A stretch of 64,000 bases of DNA. Origin: Caryophanales bacterium. GTDB lineage: Bacteria > Bacillota > Bacilli > Bacillales > Bacillaceae_J. The stretch is taken from contig DULJ01000014.1 of assembly GCA_012840465.1 (NCBI GenBank), positions 1 to 64,000 on the forward strand. Direction: 5' to 3'. The position numbers and the translations under genes were made by a program. The notes under the pieces are model-generated. The model was not told the origin of the DNA. It saw nothing but the letters and a program-made list of their open reading frames with translations, and ran no database searches. This document shows, piece by piece, positions 25,317 through 33,919 of the stretch (position 1 is the first letter of the stretch; each line of letters begins with the position of its first letter).

Positions 25317-26294
25317 TTGAATGTACTTATTACTAGTATTTCTAGAAAAGTTCCTTTAATAAGAGAAGTTCAAAAAGCTTGCAATAAATTAAATCCAAAT
25401 ATTTTAGTATATGGTGCTGATGCGGACAATGAAGCTATTGGTAAATTTTTCATTGAACATTTTTGGAATATGCCGCGCTTAAATGATCTTATGATTGATG
25501 ATTTACTGAATTTTTGTAAATCTAATAATATTAGAGCAATCATACCAACAAGAGACGGTGAATTAATATTTTTTTCGAAATATAAAGAGCTATTGCAAAA
25601 AAATAACATATATCCGATGGTTTCGAATGAAAAAGCCATTCAGGTTTGTTTTAATAAATTAGTATTTTTTTCAGAGGCAATTAGAATGGGTTTTCCAATT
25701 ATAAATACTACTAATAAGATTGAAAAGCTTACTTGTGAGAGTTTTGTCGTAAAGGAGCAGTTTGGAGCAGGTTCAAAAGAAATAGGTATAGACTTATCAA
25801 AAAAAGAAGCTATGGCACATGCAAAAAAATTAGACAATCCGATTTTTCAGCCTTTTGTAAAAGGTGATGAATACAGTATAGATGTATTTATTGATAGAAT
25901 GGGTAAGGTAAGAGGAAGTGTGGCAAGAAAACGCGATTTAGTTATACAAGGTGAATCACAAATTACAACTACAGTATCCTTTCCGCAATTAGAGGCATTA
26001 AGTAAACAGTTCGTTTCAGCTCTTATGTTATATGGTCATATTGTTTTACAAGCTATTGTTGATAAAGAGGGCAAAATCCATATAATTGAGTGTAATCCTA
26101 GATTTGGAGGCGCTTCAACATTAAGTATTGGAGTAGGTTTAGATAGCTTCTTTTGGTTTTTACTCGAAGCTAATGGAAAAAAATTGGATAACATATTATT
26201 TCAAAGAAGTAAAAATGAAAAAAGATTAATCCGATATCCGAAAGATTGGATTATTGATTATGATGAAAAAAATTCTGATTACTTTAATATGTAG
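25317..26294 (+). CDS. ATP-grasp family ligase
   Basis: A 325-residue CarB/PylC-like ATP-grasp enzyme: N-terminal Rossmann-type part (MNVLITSISRKVPLIREVQK), ATP-binding ESFVVKEQFGAGSKEIGI, and metal-binding HIIECNPRFGGASTLSI near residues 255-275. Such enzymes form acyl-phosphate intermediates and join a carboxylate to an amine or thiol. No sugar-ligase function can be assigned, but its place in a nonulosonic acid locus suggests amidation or amino-acid coupling to the sugar carboxylate or an N-acyl group (inference). TTG start behind TGGAGTTG. Confidence 0.82.
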   Translation: MNVLITSISRKVPLIREVQKACNKLNPNILVYGADADNEAIGKFFIEHFWNMPRLNDLMIDDLLNFCKSNNIRAIIPTRDGELIFFSKYKELLQKNNIYPMVSNEKAIQVCFNKLVFFSEAIRMGFPIINTTNKIEKLTCESFVVKEQFGAGSKEIGIDLSKKEAMAHAKKLDNPIFQPFVKGDEYSIDVFIDRMGKVRGSVARKRDLVIQGESQITTTVSFPQLEALSKQFVSALMLYGHIVLQAIVDKEGKIHIIECNPRFGGASTLSIGVGLDSFFWFLLEANGKKLDNILFQRSKNEKRLIRYPKDWIIDYDEKNSDYFNM

Positions 26295-26369
26295 ATAAAT
26301 CTTATTAACATAGCTAAGGTATTTTTTGATAAAGAAATAGCACTGAAATACAGAAAAAGAGGGTCAACA

Positions 26370-27095
26370 ATGAAAACAGTTATCATTATCCAAGCCCGAA
26401 TAGGATCATCACGGCTGCCAGGGAAAATACTAAAACCTCTTGGTGATAGTGTTGTTCTTGATTATGTAGTGTCAAGATGTAAGCAGGTTGAAAGTGTGGA
26501 TGAAGTGATTGTTGCAACGTCAACCCTTTCACAGGATGATACAGTGGAACAATGGTGTTTACAAAACAATGTTCCGTGTTTCCGTGGGTCAGAGGCTGAT
26601 GTTTTATCGCGTTATTATATGTGTGCAAAATTATATGAGCCGGACTATGTTATTCGCGTTACATCTGATTGTCCATTTGTAGATTACGAGCTAGCTAATG
26701 ACGTCATTGTTGAAATGGAAAAGAATCCTGCTGATATAGTTCTTCTTAATGGTAAGTTACCTCGTGGGCTTGCGGTAGAAATGATTTCTTTTTCAGCCTT
26801 AGAATATATTTTTAATAATGGTCATGAGCCGCGCCATCGAGAACATGTTACATATTATGCTTATGAGTATCCACAGCAATTTCAGGCAACTACCTTAAAG
26901 GTTGCAGAAGGACTGCAACATCCAGAACTAAGGATAACATTAGATACGGAAGAAGACTATCAACTTTGCCAAGCTATTGCCGAGTATTTCCGCGGGGATA
27001 AGCTTGTTCCGTCTCAAACTGTTGTGAATTTTTTATTAGAACATCCGGAAATTGCAAAGCTTAATGCCCATATTGAACAAAAGCCGGTAGTTTAG
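26370..27095 (+). CDS. Cytidylyltransferase, SpsF/PseF-like
   Basis: A 241-residue nucleotidyltransferase of the SpsF group: MKTVIIIQARIGSSRLPGKIL, SVDEVIVATSTLSQDDTVEQW, DYVIRVTSDCPFVDYELAN and REHVTYYAYEYP. In the Pse pathway PseF activates the nine-carbon sugar with CTP; SpsF-family proteins occupy the corresponding place beside SpsE/PseI- and SpsG/PseG-type genes in Bacillus. No second CMP-sugar synthetase is seen in the island, so this is the best candidate for that step. It is the last gene before the AIPR insertion. Confidence 0.8.
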   Translation: MKTVIIIQARIGSSRLPGKILKPLGDSVVLDYVVSRCKQVESVDEVIVATSTLSQDDTVEQWCLQNNVPCFRGSEADVLSRYYMCAKLYEPDYVIRVTSDCPFVDYELANDVIVEMEKNPADIVLLNGKLPRGLAVEMISFSALEYIFNNGHEPRHREHVTYYAYEYPQQFQATTLKVAEGLQHPELRITLDTEEDYQLCQAIAEYFRGDKLVPSQTVVNFLLEHPEIAKLNAHIEQKPVV

Positions 27096-27171
27096 CCTGA
27101 AACCTAGAAGAATTTGTCGTCTGTTCCTACTTTGTCATTCTTTTTAGCGAAAGGTTTAAGAAGCAATCTAT

Positions 27172-27200
27172 TTGTTCATAGTGTATGATATTAGTATAAA
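27172..27200 (+). promoter_or_regulatory. Sigma-A promoter for the AIPR gene
   Basis: TTGTTC at 27172-27177, 17 nt, TATAAA at 27195-27200, 25 nt before the chosen start codon. It implies the AIPR gene is transcribed independently of the sugar genes. Confidence 0.6.
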
Positions 27201-27225
27201 ACCTAATAGATTGCGGGTGAAAATA

Positions 27226-28890
27226 GTGGATCTTCATAAACAAATTGTTGATCAGCGTGTTCGTAGAATTGTAGAAGATAATCAGGAGTGGTTTGGGCAT
27301 CATCTTGATGATGAGAGAAAAATATCAAAAGCTTTTGTATTACTAGGTGTTTCTTCCTATTTAAAAATAGATATTTCCGAGGCCACTGAGCTTCTTACAG
27401 AAGGAGCCAATGATGCGGGAGTAGACGCACTTCATATTTCTGATGCGGATAATTTCGAATTTACGGTCACGATTTTTCAAGCGAAGTATCGACGAAAATT
27501 GACAACGGATGCTCATTTTCCAGAGAATGCGTTAGTCCGTGTAATAGGCAGCATTCGCTCTATTTTTGATCCGTCTAAAGAAATGACTTTAAATGAGGCT
27601 CTGAAGCCGAAAGTGGCGGAAATTCGCTCATTAATGTCTGAAGGCTATATACCATTTATTAAATGTGTATGTCTAAGCAATGGGGTAGCTTGGAATACGC
27701 AAGGTCAGGAACAAATTGATAATTCGGGTTTTTCGAGGGATCAGGTAGTTTTTGAGCATTACAACCATGATACCATTGTATGAGATTTACGAACATCAAA
27801 ACAAATTAAAGATACGATTCGATTTGCCGGAAAGGGAATTGTCGAAGACTTTAATTTTAAACGGGTTTTAATTGGTAAGATTAATGTTAAAGAAATTGCC
27901 GCATTAATGACTCGACATGGAAATGGGCTATTAGAGAAAAATGTAAGACAATTTTTAGGGCTAAAGAAGAGTAGAATTAATGAAAGTATAAAAGAAACAT
28001 TATTAAGTGAGAAACAAGGGAATTTTTACTTTTTTAATAATGGCATTACAATGGTTTGTGATAAATTTAGTTATAATGCGCTGACAGACCGCGACTGGAT
28101 TGTCAATGTGGAAGATCTTCAAATTATAAATGGTGGTCAAACATGTAAAACAATTCAAGAGACAATTCGAAATTACCCAGACAAATCTTTCGCTGAAGGC
28201 TTTGTTTTAGTTCGCCTTTATGAGTTATCTAGTGACGAACATGAAGAACTTCTACAAGATATTACGATTGCAACAAATAGCCAAAATCCTGTTGATTTAA
28301 GAGATTTACGTGCGAATGAAGAAAAGCAAAAAAATCTTGAGATTGCTGTTGAACAATTAGGATATCGTTATATTCGTAAACGAGAAGAGGCTAATAATTC
28401 ATTGGAAGCTATTCCATCTACAGTTGCTGCGGAGTCTATTTATTCCATCTGGAAGAAAAAGCCGCATGTAACGAAGTTTAGAAGAAATGAGTTGTTTGGT
28501 AGATTTTATGATGAGGTCTTTAGTAATGTGAATGGTGCCCAACTCGTGATGGCAGTGTTGATTTATCGTTATTGTGATCGTTTGCGAAAACAGCAAAATT
28601 TCGTTCAGCAATACCCGCATTTGCCATATAGCACATATTTTTTAGCAATGCTGATCGGTAAATTGCTTTTAAATAAAACAAATAAAATATATGAAGAATT
28701 AACACATATTTCGTTTGCTGAAGTTAAGAATTATTTCGAAATGAATAAAGAACAATTATTTCAGCAAAGTAATGATATGCTTGTAAGATCTTTAAATAAA
28801 CTGTATCCGGATGGGTATGAAAACATTGAATTGAGGCGTCTATCAGCAACATTTAGGCGTGAAGATTTATTAGTAGAATTAAACAGATAA
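27226..28890 (+). pseudogene. AIPR-family (abortive infection) protein, interrupted by in-frame TGA
   Basis: Two open stretches in the same frame (27226-27783 and 27784-28890) read as one ~554-codon AIPR protein broken only by TGA at 27781-27783. The N-terminal half has a restriction-endonuclease-like pattern (ELLTEGANDAGVDALHI then TIFQAKYRRKL, an acidic and a QxK motif). The C-terminal half is the AIPR domain (EKNVRQFLGLKKSRINESI, FYFFNNGITMVCDKF, LQIINGGQTCKTIQET). GTG start with GGGTGA at 27215-27220. AIPR proteins are linked to phage abortive infection. The rest of the gene shows no frameshift, so the stop is recent, a sequencing error, or read through. Confidence 0.82.
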
Positions 28891-28972
28891 CATGAAAGAA
28901 TTAGTCTGCTGTAAGCACTGCTAAAACTTGTAATAAGTGTGTTTGATGTGGAAATAACAAATTTGAAATTAA

Positions 28973-29002
28973 ACTGACTGAGTACGGGAACGCTCAGTCA
29001 GT
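28973..29002. repeat. 10-bp perfect inverted repeat downstream of AIPR
   Basis: ACTGACTGAG (28973-28982) and CTCAGTCAGT (28993-29002) around a 10-nt spacer. No T-run follows, so it is not a simple terminator. A smaller palindrome (TGTAATTACA) and a GCCGC/GCGGC pair follow within 40 nt. Confidence 0.7.
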
Positions 29003-29055
29003 CGATGTAATTACATGCCGCATTTATAGCGGCTGGCCAATTTAGTTTACTATGT

Positions 29056-29101
29056 GAAATAGCACTCCTTACTTGGCGGGCAGGGTGGCTATTTCTTTTT
29101 T
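29056..29101 (+). terminator. Terminator between AIPR and pseG
   Basis: AAATAGCACTCC pairs with GGGTGGCTATTT (near-complete, wobble and mismatch inside) and is followed by CTTTTTT. It isolates pseG-pseI-SDR-pseC from upstream transcription. Confidence 0.7.
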
Positions 29102-29147
29102 ACTATATAAATGAAATATTTTAATTCCCTAGAAACTGGGTGATCAT

Positions 29148-30200
29148 TTGAATATCCTCATCCGTGCAGATGCCTCTATTGAAATTGGTTCAGGCCATGT
29201 GATGCGATGTTTAACATTAGCAGATATGTTGAAAGAAGAAGGGGCAACTATTTACTTTAATTGTAGAGAGATGGAAGGTCATCTTTGTGATCTGATAGAA
29301 GCAAAGGGGTACCAATGTTTACGAAATTTAAATATTAAACAAATGTTTGATCAAAAAACAGATGCGATAGAAACTCTGCGTTTAATAAACTCGACTGGAT
29401 TAAGGTTCAACCTTATTATTATTGACCATTATCAAATCGATGAGCAATGGGAGCAGGTGGTTCGAAAAGCTGTACCAAAAATTATGGTCATTGATGATTT
29501 AGCTAACCGAAGGCACGACTGCGACCTCATTCTTGATCAAAACTACTTTAATAAATTTGAGACAAGGTATGATGGTTTGATTTCAGAGAATTGTCGGAAG
29601 CTACTTGGACTTAAGTATCTTTTGCTACGTCCTGAATTCTATGAGGACAACCTTACAGAGGAAAATAAGAACGAAACTATCATTGATGTTTTAATTTTTT
29701 ATGGTGGTTCCGACCCAACAAATGAAACTTTAAAGGTTTTAGATGCTTTAGATTTGATTGATATTACCGGCTTTGCAATTCATGTTGTGGTTGGATCGTC
29801 CAATTCCAATAGAGAGCTAATTGAATCAAGATGTAAGGAAAGACACTATCATTTTTATGTACAAATTAATTATCTTGCCGAATTGATGAGAAAGGCTGAT
29901 TTAGCGTTAGGTGCCGGTGGTGTTACGATGTGGGAACGCTGTTATCTTGGCTTACCGTCAGTTGTTACAGTTGTTGCCAATAACCAGAGGGAATCGACGG
30001 AGGCAGCAGCCGAAGCAGGAGCCGTCTGGAATTTAGGTTGGCATGAATGTGTAGAAATAGAAAACCTTGTCGATATAATAAATAGAGCTAAAGAAGATCC
30101 TGTTTCATTGAAGGAAATGTCTAAAAAAGCAAAGCAACTTATGCAATCGGATATAAAATATCAGACCCACCCAGTTGTTAAAGCAATCATGGAGGTTTAA
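29148..30200 (+). CDS. pseG: PseG, UDP-sugar hydrolase of pseudaminic acid synthesis
   Basis: A 350-residue GT-B-fold hydrolase: N-terminal RADASIEIGSGHVMRCLTLAD (catalytic His in GSGHVMRC), LIIIDHYQIDEQW, IMVIDDLANRRHDCDLILDQ, YGGSDPTNETL and ADLALGAGGVTMWERC. It removes UDP from UDP-2,4-diacetamido-trideoxy-L-altrose to give the free hexose for PseI. No acetyltransferase domain is fused. TTG start with GGGTGA upstream. pseI follows with 4 nt between stop and start. Confidence 0.93.
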   Translation: MNILIRADASIEIGSGHVMRCLTLADMLKEEGATIYFNCREMEGHLCDLIEAKGYQCLRNLNIKQMFDQKTDAIETLRLINSTGLRFNLIIIDHYQIDEQWEQVVRKAVPKIMVIDDLANRRHDCDLILDQNYFNKFETRYDGLISENCRKLLGLKYLLLRPEFYEDNLTEENKNETIIDVLIFYGGSDPTNETLKVLDALDLIDITGFAIHVVVGSSNSNRELIESRCKERHYHFYVQINYLAELMRKADLALGAGGVTMWERCYLGLPSVVTVVANNQRESTEAAAEAGAVWNLGWHECVEIENLVDIINRAKEDPVSLKEMSKKAKQLMQSDIKYQTHPVVKAIMEV

Positions 30201-30204
30201 AAAA

Positions 30205-31257
30205 ATGATAAATACGATCAATATTGGAGGCCAGTTAATAGGCCGGGGACAAAAGCCTTTTATTATTGCTGAAATGTCTGGTAACCATAATCAATCATTG
30301 GAGAAGGCGTTACAAATTGTGGAGGCAGCTGCTGAAGCTGGTGTCGATGCACTTAAACTGCAAACCTATACAGCTGATACGATGACACTTGATATCAATG
30401 AGGGTGAATTTTTCATTAATAACCCAGATAGCTTATGGAAGGGGAAATCATACTACGATTTATATAAAGAAGCGTACACGCCATGGGAATGGCATGAACC
30501 AATTTTTAATCGCTGCTGTGAATTGGGGTTGATCGCTTTTAGTTCTCCTTTTGATGAAACGGCAGTTGATTTTTTAGAAGAACTAAATGTTCCTTGTTAC
30601 AAGATTGCATCATTTGAGAACACGGACATCCCGTTAATTGAGAGGGCTGCCGCAACTGGGAAGCCGCTTATAATTTCTACCGGAATGGCTACGGTAGCCG
30701 AATTAGATGAAACAGTGCGGGCAGCAAGAAATGCGGGCTGTAAAGATATAATTCTCCTCAAATGTACAAGTACATACCCAGCTTCACCTGAAAACTCTAA
30801 TCTATTAACACTACCGCATATGCGAGAATTGTTCCAATGTGAAGTGGGTTTGTCTGACCATACAATGGGAATCGGTGTAGGAGTAGCAAGTGTTGTTTTA
30901 GGTGCAACTGTGATTGAGAAGCATTTTACAACTTCAAGAGCAGAGGGCGGTACGGACGCTGCTTTTTCAATGGAACCTGATGAAATGAAGGCTCTAGTTA
31001 CGGAAACAGAGAAAGCTTGGAGAAGTCTTGGTTCAATTAGTTACGGTCCTACCATAGCGGAGCAGCCATCATTGAAAGATCGCCGTTCATTATACGTTGT
31101 TCAAGACATTCGTTCAGGTGAAGTTTTAACAAAAGAAAATATTAGGGCAATCCGGCCTGGGTTTGGTCTACCTCCTAAGCACTTGAAAACTGTATTAGGT
31201 AAAAAAGCAAAAACAGATGTTAAGAAAGGCACTCCACTATCTTGGGAGTTATTATAG
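30205..31257 (+). CDS. pseI: PseI, pseudaminic acid synthase
   Basis: A 350-residue NeuB-family synthase: IIAEMSGNHNQSLEKALQIVE, TIM-barrel segments (DALKLQTYTADTMTLD, FDETAVDFLEEL, PLIISTGMATVAEL), HTMGIGVGVASVVLGATVIEKHF and a C-terminal SAF antifreeze-like domain (RSLYVVQDIRSGEVLTKENI). It condenses the altrose derivative with phosphoenolpyruvate. The IAEMSGNHNQS form, with Ser rather than IGxNHxG as in sialate synthases, favours Pse over Neu or Leg. The ATG at 30205 follows GGAGG. Confidence 0.93.
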   Translation: MINTINIGGQLIGRGQKPFIIAEMSGNHNQSLEKALQIVEAAAEAGVDALKLQTYTADTMTLDINEGEFFINNPDSLWKGKSYYDLYKEAYTPWEWHEPIFNRCCELGLIAFSSPFDETAVDFLEELNVPCYKIASFENTDIPLIERAAATGKPLIISTGMATVAELDETVRAARNAGCKDIILLKCTSTYPASPENSNLLTLPHMRELFQCEVGLSDHTMGIGVGVASVVLGATVIEKHFTTSRAEGGTDAAFSMEPDEMKALVTETEKAWRSLGSISYGPTIAEQPSLKDRRSLYVVQDIRSGEVLTKENIRAIRPGFGLPPKHLKTVLGKKAKTDVKKGTPLSWELL

Positions 31258-31267
31258 GTGTTACCAT

Positions 31268-32209
31268 ATGAATATTTTACTAACAGGCGGTGCCGGCTTT
31301 ATCGGGCGGGCTGTAGCCAAAAGACTTATAGAAGATGATCATAAAGTTTGGATTTTAGATGACCTATCCAATGGTCAAGAACGTAATATAGCCGAATTTA
31401 GGAATCAGCTAGCTGATTTTATCATCGGAGATATTAAAGATGAAGCACTTTTAGGGAAGCTTTTTGATGAAGTGAAATTCGATATTTGCTATCACTTAGG
31501 TGCCTCTATCAATGTTCAAGACTCTATTGATGATCCCCGGACCACTTTTAATAATGATACAATCGGTACTTTTTATATTTTGGAACAATGCCGTAAGCAC
31601 GAAGTGAAAGTCGTATTTATGAGTACTTGTATGGTTTATGACCGCTGTAATGATAAGTGTGGTATAACTGAAGAACATCCAATTAAACCGGTTTCTCCAT
31701 ACGCAGGTGCAAAAATTGCTGCTGAAAATATGGTGTTATCTTATTACCATGCATATGGCTTGCCTACCGTTGTTATTCGTCCTTTTAATACATATGGCCC
31801 ATTTCAAAAAACGGGTGGCGAAGGCGGAGTCATTGCTATTTTTATCAAGAGAAAGATTGATGGAGAAATTCTTACTATTTATGGCGATGGTACGCAAACT
31901 AGGGACCTTCTTTTTGTCGATGATTGTGCTCGTTTTGTTGTGGAAGCAGGTTACTCTGAGGCCGTAAATGGGGAAATCGTAAATGCTGGACTTGGTCGGG
32001 ATATTTCTATTAATGACCTTGCAAAATTGATTGTTGGGGACGAAACGAGAATTAAGCATGTGGAACATATTCATCCTCAAAGTGAAATTCCAAAGCTTTT
32101 GTGTAATTATGAAAAGGCAAAAAGACTATTAGGATGGGAACCTAAAGTAACTCTAGAGGAGGGAATTGCTAAAACGGAGGCTTGGATTAAGGAAGGTCAT
32201 CTGAATTAG
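31268..32209 (+). CDS. NAD-dependent epimerase/dehydratase (extended SDR)
   Basis: A 313-residue SDR: GGAGFIG near the N-terminus, LDDLSNGQERN, MSTCMVYD with YAGAK as the Tyr-Lys pair, RPFNTYGP and C-terminal LLGWEPKVTLEEGI, as in dTDP/UDP-sugar dehydratases and epimerases. Located between pseI and pseC. It may supply a C5 epimerisation or 4,6-dehydration step (two-enzyme Pen/Pal-type routes to the Pse precursor are known in Bacillus) or make a second sugar. ATG at 31268 behind TAGGTG. Confidence 0.85.
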   Translation: MNILLTGGAGFIGRAVAKRLIEDDHKVWILDDLSNGQERNIAEFRNQLADFIIGDIKDEALLGKLFDEVKFDICYHLGASINVQDSIDDPRTTFNNDTIGTFYILEQCRKHEVKVVFMSTCMVYDRCNDKCGITEEHPIKPVSPYAGAKIAAENMVLSYYHAYGLPTVVIRPFNTYGPFQKTGGEGGVIAIFIKRKIDGEILTIYGDGTQTRDLLFVDDCARFVVEAGYSEAVNGEIVNAGLGRDISINDLAKLIVGDETRIKHVEHIHPQSEIPKLLCNYEKAKRLLGWEPKVTLEEGIAKTEAWIKEGHLN

Positions 32210-32253
32210 CCTGTTTTAATTTCTCAAATTTATTTAAAAAGGGAGAAGTTATT

Positions 32254-33432
32254 ATGATAGCCATTAATGGCGGTTCACCTGTTCGGGATACATACTTAAA
32301 TTATGGTCAGCAATGGTTGGGTGATGATGACATTCAAAGTGTTATCGATACTTTACGTAGTCCCTATTTAACACAAGGCCCGAAAATTGCTGAATTTGAA
32401 CAGGTACTGGCTGAATATGTAGGAGCTAAATATGCTGTTGCTTTTTGCAACGGAACGGCGGCATTGCATGGAGCCTGCTATGCGGCTGGAATTGGAACAG
32501 GAGACGAGGTTATTACAACTCCGATTACTTTCGTTGCAAGTTCAAACAGTGTTTTATATGTTGGTGGCAAGCCAGTTTTTGCGGATATAGATCCAGATAC
32601 ATATAATATTGATCCTCAAGCAATTGAGAAAGCTATTACTCCAAAAACGAAAGCTATTATTGCAGTAGATTATACTGGACAGCCTGTTGCTGTTGATAAA
32701 ATAAAGAAAGTTTGTAATAAGCATAGTTTAGTATTTATCGAGGATGCAGCACATTCATTAGGTGCTGAGTATAATGGTCAAAAAATTGGGTCATTAGCCG
32801 ATATGACAATGTTTAGCTTTCACCCCGTTAAGCCAATAACAACGGCAGAAGGGGGCATTATCGTTACAAATTCCGAGGAGTACGCAAAAAAATTAAGACT
32901 TTTTAGATCACACGGTATTACGAGTGGACCATTTAGCAAGACCCAAGGACCTTGGGCTTATGAAATGATTGATCTCGGTATGAACTATAGGATAACGGAT
33001 CTTCAAGCTACATTAGGAATCTCCCAGTTGAAAAAATTAGATTTATTTATTCAACGTCGCCGGGAAATTGCTAAAAAATATAATTTTGCTTTTAAGGATT
33101 ATCCGTATGTAAAAGTTCCTTTTCAATCTTACGAAGCGAATTCAAGCTGGCATCTATATATGCTAAGGTTAAATTTGGAGATGGTAACAGCTAGCCGACG
33201 TGAAATTTTTGAGGCATTACGTGCTGAGAACATTGGGGTACATGTACACTATATACCGGTTTATTGGCATCCTTATTATAAAGATCTTGGCTATGAAAAA
33301 GGATTATGCCCTATTGCTGAGCAATGGTATGAACAGGCATTAACGATTCCTCTATTCCCCAAAATGACAGACAGCGATGTTGATTCGGTAGTCGAAGCTG
33401 TAAAAAAAGTAATTCAATATTATTCAAAATAA
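32254..33432 (+). CDS. pseC: PseC, PLP-dependent 4-aminotransferase
   Basis: A 392-residue DegT/DnrJ/EryC1-family aminotransferase: FCNGTAALHGACYAAGIG, VITTPITFVASSNSVLY, IEDAAHSLGAEYNGQKIGS and the PLP-lysine segment FSFHPVKPITTAEGG, which is characteristic of PseC. It adds the 4-amino group to the keto sugar before acetylation. No PseH acetyltransferase is found next to it. GGGAGAAG precedes the ATG. It ends 93 nt before flaG, which has its own sigma-D promoter. Confidence 0.93.
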   Translation: MIAINGGSPVRDTYLNYGQQWLGDDDIQSVIDTLRSPYLTQGPKIAEFEQVLAEYVGAKYAVAFCNGTAALHGACYAAGIGTGDEVITTPITFVASSNSVLYVGGKPVFADIDPDTYNIDPQAIEKAITPKTKAIIAVDYTGQPVAVDKIKKVCNKHSLVFIEDAAHSLGAEYNGQKIGSLADMTMFSFHPVKPITTAEGGIIVTNSEEYAKKLRLFRSHGITSGPFSKTQGPWAYEMIDLGMNYRITDLQATLGISQLKKLDLFIQRRREIAKKYNFAFKDYPYVKVPFQSYEANSSWHLYMLRLNLEMVTASRREIFEALRAENIGVHVHYIPVYWHPYYKDLGYEKGLCPIAEQWYEQALTIPLFPKMTDSDVDSVVEAVKKVIQYYSK

Positions 33433-33466
33433 CTGTGAGAATGTAAACTTTTACGGTTATTTTTAT

Positions 33467-33492
33467 TAAGAATAATAATTACGAACCGATAT
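33467..33492 (+). promoter_or_regulatory. Sigma-D promoter of flaG-fliD-fliS-fliT
   Basis: TAAG at 33467-33470, 14 nt, ACCGATAT at 33485-33492. One mismatch in each box. Confidence 0.65.
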
Positions 33493-33525
33493 AAAACATA
33501 GGAAAATAACGGGGAGTTGTTCAAT

Positions 33526-33903
33526 ATGAAAATTGATGGCAGTAGCCCAAATTTGCAAGTATCAACAAGTCCTATTCAAGAACTTGTAAAACGAACAAAA
33601 GAGCCTAACAACGGTGAACAACAAGAACTACAGAAGGTTGTTCGAGAGAAAAAAGAAAAGGACGAACAGCAGGAACTTACTAAAGATGATTTAAAAGATG
33701 TTGTTAAAGGCTTAAATGAGTTTTTAAAACCAACCTTTACATCCTTGAATTTTAAAGTACATGACGAATTGGACCGGTATTACGTTGAAGTGGTTGATCA
33801 GGAAACAAAGAAAGTTATCCGTGAAATCCCTTCAAAAGAAATACTAGATATGTATGCAAAAATGACAGAGTATTTAGGGTTATTTATAGACAAAAAGTTA
33901 TAG
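33526..33903 (+). CDS. flaG: FlaG family protein
   Basis: A 125-residue FlaG (YvyC type): variable charged N-terminus (REKKEKDEQQELTK) and conserved C-terminal domain LNFKVHDELDRYYVEVVDQETKKVIREIPSKEI split over strands and helix. FlaG affects filament length in several bacteria. The ATG at 33526 is 9 nt after GGGGAG; the upstream TTG at 33517 abuts the ribosome site and is rejected. fliD follows by 16 nt. Confidence 0.9.
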   Translation: MKIDGSSPNLQVSTSPIQELVKRTKEPNNGEQQELQKVVREKKEKDEQQELTKDDLKDVVKGLNEFLKPTFTSLNFKVHDELDRYYVEVVDQETKKVIREIPSKEILDMYAKMTEYLGLFIDKKL

Positions 33904-33919
33904 TAGGGAGTGGAGTTAA

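Noticed and set aside
30060-30085. Sigma-D-like GTCGATAT inside pseG
   Set aside because: No TAAA at the proper distance and it lies in the middle of a coding region.
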